64,000 nucleotides of DNA, from positions 7,919,418 to 7,983,417 of the forward strand of contig NC_069092.1 of assembly GCF_947172395.1 (NCBI RefSeq). The letters are read 5' to 3'. The translations under genes were made by a program, and so were the position numbers. Below the pieces are notes generated by a model. That model had not been told where the DNA came from. It saw only the letters and a program-made list of their open reading frames with translations, and ran no database searches. Positions 58,301 through 64,000 of this stretch are shown piece by piece (the first letter of the stretch is position 1; each line of letters begins with the position of its first letter). The DNA comes from Bicyclus anynana (lineage: Eukaryota > Arthropoda > Insecta > Lepidoptera > Nymphalidae).

Positions 58301-60677
58301 GGCACAAGCTTAAAAAGGTTTTAGCTCAGCATTGTGCTGAGCTAAAATCAAGCAAATATTAGGCATACAGTGCTGATTTTCAGCTTGTACCTTGAACCAG
58401 GTCTGTCGTCTGAATTTCTGTTTGTCAAAATATTGTCTGTCCGTCAAAACATTTTATCTCAAGAACAAGTGGTTCAAAGACTTTGTGAAAAATCTTCTAA
58501 GTTATTATAAACAAATTTTCATAAGAAAGAATAATAAAAGTTTCATATTTTTATAGCCCAACCAAGGACTTGTACCTAGGACCTCATGGCCAGAAGCCGC
58601 ATAGCTAACCAATGGAAAAATGAGGCAGGACAAATTAGAATTATCCAATAACTAAATATTTTATTTTATTTTCAGAACAAAAGTTTACTCTGGCAACAAA
58701 GTGATGGGAAAAATTACATCTTTGTATGAAATGTGTGTACAAATCCTTCAAGAACATATTGACGGTAGGTCCCATTTATGTGCATTAATTTTGAAATATC
58801 AATGCTATTTAATTGAGGGTTAGACAAATCTAGGAGGCCACGCCAATACAAAATTTGAGGAGAATTTAATATATTATTATTTACCAAGTTATGATAATTC
58901 TTTTATCATCTTGGGAAAAGAATTGTCTGCCACTGCACGTAATTAGCGATTGTAGCACTCGTACTACCCCCTACCCTGTTATTATATGACGGTGGCATAT
59001 TATAATAGCATAACTATTACAGCATTGACACATAAATAGAGCAATGATGATTTTTTAGATAATTTTCACTAAATTGTAGTTTAAATGACGAAAGTTGTAG
59101 ATAAGATCCTATTAAACACTTATCAAATGGTACAGAAACCGCTTTTAACCTATTATGTTTGTATTTCTTAGCTCTTGAATATACGGGTGGTGTTCCATAC
59201 GAGATATTGAAGCCAGTGGTAGACAAAGCGACCCCGCAACAGCTGTTCATGTTGGAGCACTACAACCCTTATCTCATGGAGGACACTGATCATTTGTGGC
59301 AGAAGTTTTGCGAGAAAAGCTTCAGAAATAAGAAACGACAAGAGTACGAAAGCTGGAGAGAAATGTACATAGTGAGTAAAAAATCTTTTTCTACTTTCAT
59401 TTCGTAATCTACTTAATCTAAAACCTCAAAGTATATCATTAAGTTATTAATTTCTACAGGTCATTTGGTAATTTTTGTTACCACATGGGTAAACCATGCT
59501 ACAATGATTTTTTTTAAATAGTTCCATGTTTTTGGCTACAAAAATTCAGGCTTCCTTATAAGAGACAAATCTAAGAGACTATGCCGATACAAAAATCGAG
59601 AAGTCGTGCCTTATGTCATTTATGTATTATTTACCAAATTTTAATGATTCTTTTATCATGATTGTAGAAAAAGTATTGTATCCCACAGCACGTGATTAGC
59701 GATTGTAGCACTCTAAAAGATCCATATGTTATCGGGATAAAAAGGGGGTTCTCGCGGGATTTGTTAATTCCGTTAGTTGAATAATATAATAAATACCTAC
59801 TAAATATATATTTTTTTTTTATAGCGGTGCCAAGAAGAACAAGAAATAAGATTGAAATCTCTCACAAACAACATAAAGATTGCTCAAGAGGCTAAGAAGG
59901 CACCAATCAAACAAACCAAAATGGCGTACGTGGACTCCGTGGTGAAACCGCCGAGAAACATTCTGAAGAAACAAGTAAGTAGATCTATATGGATTTACGA
60001 CTAATATCAGGTCTAATATCTAATATCATATATGTCTGTACATTGGTCTGTCTGTCAATACCCTTTATACCGGTAATGCATGGTGTATTGAATTGAAATG
60101 AAAAACCATATGCACAGGTCTAGTTTCTTGAAGCTATGAAAACATCAATCGTAATAAAAAAATATAAAACTTTCACTAGAATATAGAGGAGTTTATTGAG
60201 CAATTTGACTACTTTTTACACCAGAAACAACCGGTTAAGTTGGCTAAGTGACTTCGTGTGAAATTACAAAGTCGTTTAAAAAAGACGACTAAATGACGAA
60301 CGAACGAGAATCAATAACCTCCTCTATCTTCTATCTAATTCTCTGGGTGTGTGAAGTCTGTCAAAAATTGGGTCACAAAGGTAGACTCTTGGCTTAACCC
60401 CCCTCATTCTGAGAGGAGACTCGTGCTCAACAGTGAGCCGAATAGGGGTTGAAATAAATATTGGGCTTTCGTTTTTCAGGCCCAACACGGGACAGCATTC
60501 GCAGCGACTGCCAGCCCGGCAGCGCGCGTGGCCGCCCTAGCCGCCGCGCCCAACGTGCTGAAGGGCGGGCGGGCGGCCCCCGCGCCCGTCCTCACGCCCT
60601 CCTCCTCCGCCCTTAAGCCCAAAAAGGCGCCCCTCATGCAGAAGGCTCTCCAGTTCATGCGCGGACGGAAACGATGA
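49262..60677 (+). CDS. EloA: Elongin A (RNA polymerase II elongation factor, Elongin BC-binding subunit), 10 exons
   Basis: Joined exons: 49262-49333, 51731-51929, 54967-55142, 55383-56562, 56657-56760, 57657-57832, 58676-58764, 59172-59371, 59825-59974, 60480-60677. All nine introns are GT-AG, phases agree and the sum is 2544 nt, 847 residues. Elongin A stimulates elongation by RNA polymerase II in the nucleus and, with Elongin B/C and Cullin, acts in ubiquitylation of stalled polymerase (known for the family). Domains: TFIIS N-terminal type (about 1-80), Ser/Lys/Glu-rich linker (about 90-575), BC-box SLYEMCVQIL (651-660), then the Elongin A domain with TGGVPYEILKPV, and ESWREMY, matching family members as I recall them. 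Length is near the usual 750-850. Confidence 0.93.
50070..50311 (+). repeat. tRNA-headed SINE, family S, copy 3
   Basis: Diverged head, with preserved 'gcacctccaacttttcagtt', 'atattacgtgtctccaaagg', 'ggaaacctgcatacctgaga' and tail 'gtgagccaaatatgggttgt'. Confidence 0.8.
50534..50679. mobile_element. Hairpin MITE in Elongin A intron 1
   Basis: Left arm AGTTTGTGGGCTGTAGCAT, GTGCGGGTGACAGTT; right arm AACTATCACCCGCACC, ATGCTACAACACACAAACT. The inner sequence also pairs through CACAATA / TATTGTG. Total about 146 bp, non-coding. Confidence 0.8.
51196..51412 (-). repeat. tRNA-headed SINE, family S, copy 4 (reverse, head missing)
   Basis: 'attcagctcactgctgagct', 'gtctcctctcagaattagga', 'gcaggtttcctcacaatgtt' and 'ttccttcactgtttgaaaca' are the reverse complement of the family S body and tail. 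The tRNA-like head is absent. Confidence 0.8.
51731..51929 (+). CDS. EloA: Elongin A exon 2
   Basis: Acceptor TTTTTACAG, donor GTAAGA, ends in phase 1. Encodes the rest of the TFIIS N-terminal domain: VLKCIDKLYNLGVTVQHLQE, then TGVGRTVNALRK and the closing ALVYKWKVMV. This is the LW-type motif that mediates protein contacts in transcription factors. An acidic stretch (SDQEENIDDDS region) begins at the end. Confidence 0.9.
52281..52322. repeat. Palindrome in Elongin A intron 2
   Basis: TTTTTCGTTGAGTAGCAAA, a CGG-containing centre, then TTTGCTACTCAATGAAAAA. Arms of about 19 bp with one mismatch. Confidence 0.8.
52805..52998. mobile_element. TA-flanked MITE, copy 2
   Basis: Starts TATACTCTGGCAAGTTCGT and ends CGAACGAAGTTGCCAAGTTATA-like, with 'gatatgcgggcgacg' and 'gggtttttcattc' inside, as in the copy at 1355-1541. 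A small local duplication, 'gtgaatcgtgaatcgtg', is specific to this copy. Confidence 0.8.
52999..53770 (-). pseudogene. Jockey-like LINE fragment, degenerate RT
   Basis: The - strand encodes TATFADDSAALHT (the FADD form of the RT catalytic box), then HITFTLRPENCPEIKLG and KHLGIHVDRR, typical of Jockey-type palm/thumb. Continuing to about 53000 are stop-ridden traces of the C-terminal region. Both ends are truncated and it is inactive. Confidence 0.75.
53835..54592 (+). pseudogene. Non-LTR retrotransposon 3' fragment with (TTGA)n tail
   Basis: Two overlapping frames (from about 53840, and 54021-54389) encode an RT C-terminus: LTWKNHIEYVFKRVNQASY, ILGYGIIYWGNS, then QKRCIRAICKL, TVPSLYIYE and IYNKLPKEIR. 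The frame breaks near a run of A's at about 54030. The tail ends in five ATTG repeats (54567-54591), as in Lepidoptera CR1/Jockey-like elements. It is 5'-truncated. Confidence 0.85.
54967..55142 (+). CDS. EloA: Elongin A exon 3
   Basis: Acceptor TTTTTATAG, donor GTGAAT (weak), enters in phase 1, leaves in phase 0. Encodes an Asn/Asp/Arg/Lys-rich segment (HNGYDNRRDYDSN, then many charged residues), the start of the disordered linker. It has no fold of its own. Joining is supported by phase and by composition continuing into exon 4. Confidence 0.78.
55383..56562 (+). CDS. EloA: Elongin A exon 4, Ser/Lys/Glu-rich linker with 9-residue repeats
   Basis: 393 codons, almost all Ser, Lys, Glu, Asp and His. 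Between about 55900 and 56106 lie eight to nine tandem copies of a 27-bp unit encoding SSSSEKHKS-type repeats. Such linkers are usual in Elongin A but vary between species. The enclosing open frame is unbroken and the donor is GTAAGT (56563), phase 1. The reverse-strand open frame across it is a shadow. The repeats may vary in number between individuals. Confidence 0.9.
55900..56106 (+). repeat. 27-bp coding tandem repeat in Elongin A
   Basis: The unit reads approximately 'agtagtagttctgaaaaaca' plus 'taagtct'. The central copies are nearly identical and the outer ones diverge (SSSLEKHKH, SSSSEKHR). Confidence 0.9.
56657..56760 (+). CDS. EloA: Elongin A exon 5
   Basis: Acceptor TTCTTAG, donor GTGAGT, phase 1 to phase 0. 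Encodes GASFAEALGMISPAKSKKKS and an acidic/polar end (SCNED). The SFAEALGM segment is a short conserved-looking motif before the Elongin A domain. The exon ends with GAA GAT, which sets the phase for exon 6. Confidence 0.85.
57040..57208 (+). repeat. Interspersed repeat family B, copy 2
   Basis: Shares 'tagccttcctcgataaatgg', 'ctatctagccctgaaagaat' and 'ttataatattagtatagat' with 4560-4700. The 5' third is missing. Confidence 0.85.
57238..57656 (+). repeat. 83-bp minisatellite ending at the exon 6 acceptor
   Basis: One diverged copy of 87 bp (57238-57324) followed by four nearly identical 83-bp copies (57325-57407, 57408-57490, 57491-57573, 57574-57656). Every copy ends 'ggttgtcaccag', and the final CAG is the inferred splice acceptor. 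All three frames of the unit contain stops, so it is not coding. Confidence 0.95.
57657..57832 (+). CDS. EloA: Elongin A exon 6
   Basis: Starts CTAAGCCCCGCG in phase 0 and continues through EISALPEISPNYRPRP and DEHAMSAAISSKNQR, matching the region just before the Elongin A domain in other species. The alternative acceptor at 57678 would shift the frame to a stop, so 57657 is chosen. Donor GTTAGT; ends in phase 2. GC-rich, unlike exons 3-5. Confidence 0.85.
57833..58675 (+). other. Elongin A intron 6
   Basis: Contains a LINE 3' tail (58030-58185) and a repeat shared with 4780-4925 (58255-58405). No exon. Confidence 0.8.
58030..58185 (+). repeat. LINE 3'-UTR tail in intron 6
   Basis: 'ttgagtttcttgccggtttc', 'ccttccgaaccggtggtaga', 'ctacttgaaataaatgattt' is a tail I know to be widespread in Lepidoptera. 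It is the forward counterpart of 16020-16205. Confidence 0.7.
58676..58764 (+). CDS. EloA: Elongin A exon 7 with BC-box
   Basis: Phase 2 in, phase 1 out; acceptor TTTTCAG, donor GTAGGT. Encodes TKVYSGNKVMGKITSLYEMC and VQILQEHID. SLYEMCVQIL fits the BC-box pattern (S/T/P)-L-x3-C-x3-(I/L/V), which binds Elongin C. Confidence 0.92.
58822..58980 (+). repeat. Intron 7 copy of a 160-bp repeat
   Basis: Shares 'gacaaatctaggaggccacg', 'tttaccaagttatgataatt', 'cttttatcat' and 'gcacgtaattagcgattgta' with 59561-59740 in intron 8. Confidence 0.75.
59172..59371 (+). CDS. EloA: Elongin A exon 8, core of the Elongin A domain
   Basis: Phase 1 in, phase 0 out. Encodes ALEYTGGVPYEILKPVVDKA, TPQQLFMLEHYNP, DTDHLWQKFCEKSF and ESWREMYI, the best-conserved part of the protein. 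Donor GTGAGT. The open frame that continues past the donor is intronic. Confidence 0.95.
59561..59740 (+). repeat. Intron 8 copy of the 160-bp repeat
   Basis: Direct repeat of 58822-58980, with 'gacaaatctaagagactatg' and 'gcacgtgattagcgattgta'. The two lie about 740 bp apart on either side of exon 8. Confidence 0.75.
59825..59974 (+). CDS. EloA: Elongin A exon 9
   Basis: 50 codons, phase 0 both ends. Encodes RCQEEQEIRLKSLTNNIK, then KQTKMAYVDSVVKPPRNILK, matching the family's 'K-MAFVNS--KPPR' motif. Donor GTAAGT. Confidence 0.93.
59975..60479 (+). other. Elongin A intron 9
   Basis: Holds a tail-only family S SINE piece at about 60395-60455 ('ctcattctgagaggagactc', 'caacagtgagccgaataggg'), close to the acceptor TTTTTCAG. 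Confidence 0.75.
60480..60677 (+). CDS. EloA: Elongin A exon 10, C-terminus
   Basis: 65 codons and TGA (60675-60677). Ala/Pro-rich, ending LMQKALQFMRGRKR-stop; family members end in a similar basic peptide. Very GC-rich compared with exons 3-5. Confidence 0.9.
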   Translation, partial: AQHGTAFAATASPAARVAALAAAPNVLKGGRAAPAPVLTPSSSALKPKKAPLMQKALQFMRGRKR

Positions 60678-61313
60678 TAAACGGTGACATATATCACGAG
60701 CATAACTGTAAATGTTTTAATTTGTAATGACGTAGAGTAACAAATTCACTTAATAGTAGAGGAGCCGAAGAGGGGATTTTTGCAGTTACTCGAGCGCGGC
60801 AGATAAACATAAGGGACTATACCTTACACTTTGTCGAGTACCTCCACCGAGTATGAGCCCTTAATATTGGTGGGTACGTTTAGGGCAACCAAAAAAAAAC
60901 TAACTTCATAAATACTCAACCAGTACGTCAGATAAAGATAAGGTAGGTGAGTTGATAGCTAAAAACTGCACATTTCGAAAATCTGACGATTTGAGCATAA
61001 CGTAATGGAATGGGAGGGTTTCAAAGTTACAAAATTAAACCCTTATATTTTAGGGCTCGAGGTACGAGTGCGATTAATTTTTTACTTATTTTTAAGGAAA
61101 TAATCTCCTAATTAATCGCTAAAATTTTCTTACAATTTCAGTAAGCCAAAGTAATAAAAATTGTTTTTAAAGTCTGTAGTTTTTTTTTCCACCGCTGAAA
61201 GCGGAAAAAGTAAATAACCATTTATTCTTCCTATAATTTAATCTACCAAATGTAATCGGTCTCAATGACGCTCGAGTAACTGCAAATTTAGCATCCCGGG
61301 CTCCCCTACTATA
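60678..61313 (+). other. EloA: Elongin A 3' UTR and flank
   Basis: The 75 bp after the stop are unique; then a TIR element begins. AATAAA at about 61153 and 61388 could end the transcript, both inside transposon-derived sequence. The true end is not determined. Confidence 0.4.
60752..61313. mobile_element. 560-bp non-autonomous DNA transposon with about 45-bp TIRs
   Basis: Left end TAATAGTAGAGGAGCC, then GCAGTTACTCGAGCG (to about 60796). The right end is the complement: CGCTCGAGTAACTGC and GGCTCCCCTACTATA (61269-61313). No transposase is visible inside. It directly abuts the next MITE. Confidence 0.8.
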
Positions 61314-61454
61314 AGGCCAGTTTCTTCATCGCAAGTAACAGTCAAAGTAACGTCATTAATCAAAAGTGACGGTCTTGTTCACTGAAAAATAAAGTCTTCT
61401 TTACTACTTACTACTTTTACTATTACTTTAGCTTTACATGAAGAAACTGGCTGT
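61314..61454. mobile_element. Hairpin MITE, CCAGTTTCTTCAT family, copy 2
   Basis: Opposite orientation to 11391-11531, with the same TIRs (GGCCAGTTTCTTCATCGC / ACATGAAGAAACTGGCTG). Confidence 0.85.
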
Positions 61455-61489
61455 TAATGTATAACTTTTTTTTTTTTTATCAAATTCGA

Positions 61490-61645
61490 AATTCAAATTT
61501 CATTTATTTCAATTGGGCTTAATTTACAAGCACTTTTGAAAAGTCAAATAATGTCATGATTTAATGGTGGTAATTGAAGTCGAAAACTTAAAATTAAAGT
61601 TACGAGGGTTCCAAACGCGCCTTGGTCCGAGAAGTATAGTATAGT
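61490..61645 (-). repeat. LINE 3'-UTR tail (reverse), copy 2
   Basis: 'atttatttcaattgggctta', 'aaaattaaagttacgagggt', 'tccaaacgcgccttggtccg' match 16020-16205 in the same orientation. Confidence 0.75.
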
Positions 61646-61974
61646 TATTCTATATCAGTGGACCATGGGCGAAGCCAGGATTCTATCTAATTGATACTGT
61701 AACTAGTTTTACGCCTGAAACCGAAATCTAATTTCAGTTTCAGCCTTAGTATCGTACGTAACCGAAACATCCAATTTCGAAAAATCCAAATTACTGTTAA
61801 GTATATGAATGAACTTTAAATTTATTTCACCTAAATGGTTTTTTCTAAATGAACATAATATTATGAACACACTTGACAATGAAGTTAAAATACACAAATA
61901 TGTGTTTATATTTCACAGGAAATAGTGTCATTCATACCCAAAATAAAGTAAAAAATATTGTCTATTGGCAGGGT

Positions 61975-62260
61975 ATAAAGCTCAGAATACAGAAAACACC
62001 AGAATCCACGTTCAGCCGTCATTTTAAAGGACATATTGTGTCCAAAAATTGTATGTTATACAACATGGCATACAAAGAATGAGTAATTGTTTATTCGTGA
62101 AATTACACTGAAAAGAAGAGTAATTTCAACCTTCTGGTGTTTTCTTTATTCTGAGGGTATATTTCTTTTTGAAATTACACTGAAAAAGAGTATTGTCAAC
62201 GTCTTCATACCTTTTGGTGTTTTCTTTATTGTGAGGGTATATATTTTTTTATATTTTGGT
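61975..62260. repeat. Local duplication with an inverted third copy
   Basis: 'ggtgttttctttattctgag' recurs twice in direct orientation (about 62134 and 62216), each after 'gaaattacactgaaaa'. The reverse complement-like 'ctcagaatacagaaaacacc' is at about 61981-62000. Confidence 0.7.
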
Positions 62261-62469
62261 ATATATTTTGTTAGAACCATCTTTAGGTGGTATTTCAAAT
62301 AATTGTAACAAATAAGGACCATAATGCACCAGTGATTTGATATTGACAATTTTTGTATGGATTGGTGTGTTTTGATGGTTTACTTCATACTTATAAACAA
62401 GCAATAACTCTTAGTTACATACGCTTAAAATGTATATTAGTGATTAGTGTTATTTGTACTATGTTTTCT

Positions 62470-62850
62470 AAAATTCCCCCGCGAATTTTCCGTAATGGTG
62501 GAAATACGGGGATAAAAATATATAGTCTGCAGTCATGCAGTCTTCCTGTGGTGAAGGAATTTTTGAAGTTTATTCGTAACAAACGAAAAATCAAATCTTA
62601 CCTCTTTAAAATATTAGTTTCGATATCACATCCCACTAATATTATAAAGGCGAAAGTTTGTGTGTAAGTCTGTATGTGTTTACTCCTTTACGCCGAAGTT
62701 ATTGAACCAATTTGGCTCAAATTTGGAATGGAAATGGAATAAAAAGTAGACATGGTAATTTTACCATGGATTAACACAGAGTCTACTTTTTATCTATGCT
62801 ACCGGAAAATCATGGGAATTATCGCGCATGCGGGATTTCTCTAGTAATCT
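62470..62850 (+). repeat. Family B then family D repeat remnants
   Basis: 62470-62625 has 'ggaaatacggggataaaaat' and 'gaaggaatttttgaagttta' (family B, diverged). 62630-62850 has 'ataaaggcgaaagtttgtgt', 'ttaacacagagtctactttt' (family D). Confidence 0.65.
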
Positions 62851-63250
62851 ATAAACTTTAAAATCACTAGTGGTGACTTGCATACTCATTAACTATTATC
62901 AAACCTTAAACTTAATCCTTACTTATACATATTATAAATGTGAAAGTAAATTTGTGTAAAGACTTCAAGTTTTAACAACATTTCATGCTGACACAACCAG
63001 TCAATATGAAATTTTGTATAAAAAATTTCAAGGAAACGGAATTTTAAGAAGACAGTTTAGCTTGTAAATAACATACACGCAGGTAAAGCTGCGGGTAAAA
63101 GCTAGTAACATATAAATTATACCATTGCTAATAAAACAAATAAAAAGATCTACATGGTAGAAAGTTTTAAATAAAACAATGATTTCTTTCTTCTATACCT
63201 TTTTAATGTACTGCAGTACTAGAATGTAAAATAATATAGATCTTGTAAAT
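62851..63250. other. Gene-free stretch
   Basis: 62930-63110 is another diverged short element ending 'gcaggtaaagctgcgggtaa'. Nothing else recognised. Confidence 0.35.
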
Positions 63251-63271
63251 ATGGATGTCCTAGATATAGAG
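63251..63271 (+). CDS. Speculative first coding exon (MDVLDIE)
   Basis: ATG in a reasonable context (aaatATGG), seven codons, then GTAAGA. No upstream or downstream partner is visible within the window, so this is only a suggestion of a gene starting here. Confidence 0.15.
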
Positions 63272-64000
63272 GTAAGAGGTAACAATTACAATATTTTCAT
63301 AATTAAGAATGGTTGAAAATTTTTGTTCCTGTGTGAAACCAAAAAAAAATGTGAATGTACCAGAAATTTTTAAAATATGAACAAAAGGTCACTCTAAAAA
63401 ATCAAACAAATTTTAAATGTGTCTAGATTTTAGTGATATAAAAATTCATGTAAAATACATAGTCATCATCAACATTATTAATAAATAATATTTATAATTA
63501 TTATTATTATTGATAACATTTTTGGTATTTATGTAATTGTGGAGTCTATTTTTTTTAAATACTTATAGTAGGTACTTTTAAAATCAATCATACTATTCTA
63601 TTGATATTGCTGTGATTATTTCTGAACTAATATTATTAATATTTTATACTATTTGCATGGCATTCAAATGTGTGACAATTCTACAAAAAAAATAATAATT
63701 AGTATACAATTATCAAATTTTGATTTAAATCTGTTCAATAAAAATTTTTGAATTTAATCCAGTCACATTCACAGATTTGAATGCCCTTCAAATCTTTTAG
63801 TCTATGATCCGGCATTAGAAATATATATTCCTTATGCTGGATCTCATACTATTTACACTTACAGAAATGATTGTCTCACTTATTTTACTACACACTAGGT
63901 ATAATTAACACTTATGGGATAATAAACATCACATTATTAGTAATATGAAATAAATAGCACTATCTTTTTCAATTACTTATTATAAATTATACATATGTTG
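63272..64000. other. AT-rich gene-free end of the window
   Basis: Nothing recognised. Confidence 0.35.

Noticed and set aside
60476..60703. 75-codon open frame on - strand
   Set aside because: Antisense shadow of the GC-rich last Elongin A exon.

Overview
The window reads as a piece of a lepidopteran (moth or butterfly) nuclear genome. The background is AT-rich and intron-bearing. It is crowded with repeat families I associate with Lepidoptera: short elements with the 'cataggctactttttatccc' type core, tRNA-headed SINEs, RTE and Jockey/CR1-like LINE ends, many hairpin MITEs, and a Ty3/Gypsy retrotransposon. The two recognisable host genes, both on the + strand, have animal-type proteins. No database search was possible; every family name rests on reading motifs by eye.

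Region 1-5.6 kb is probably the last intron and the final coding exon (5475-5568) of an Atg16-like WD40 autophagy gene whose other exons lie outside the window. Region 5.6-49.2 kb is a long stretch with no confident host gene. It holds one weak candidate terminal exon (18228-18325), many transposon relics, RTE and non-LTR reverse transcriptase C-termini (6.6, 9.5-10.4, 10.9-11.2 and 40.4 kb), several hairpin MITEs, and a few GC-rich non-repetitive islands that could be regulatory (28.6 and 29.1-29.5 kb; also 43.2-43.6 kb). A 5.3-kb Ty3/Gypsy element (33688-38998) sits in this region. It has 182-bp LTRs that look identical, a 5-bp target duplication, and one frameshift between reverse transcriptase and RNase H. 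Its leader holds five stem-loop-like repeats.

Region 49.26-60.68 kb holds a complete Elongin A gene. I could assemble it as ten exons with consistent phase and GT-AG junctions, giving a predicted 847-residue protein. It has an N-terminal TFIIS-type domain (exons 1-2), a long Ser/Lys/Glu-rich low-complexity middle with 9-residue tandem repeats (exon 4), and a C-terminal Elongin A domain with a BC-box (exons 6-9). Its introns are loaded with SINEs, MITEs and two back-to-back LINE fragments. The most unusual point is intron 5: it ends in an 83-bp minisatellite, and the splice acceptor of exon 6 is the last base pair of the last repeat unit, so the acceptor sequence is present five times in tandem.

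Region 60.7-64 kb is the Elongin A 3' side. It has two abutting TIR elements, further LINE/SINE debris and one speculative first exon at 63251.
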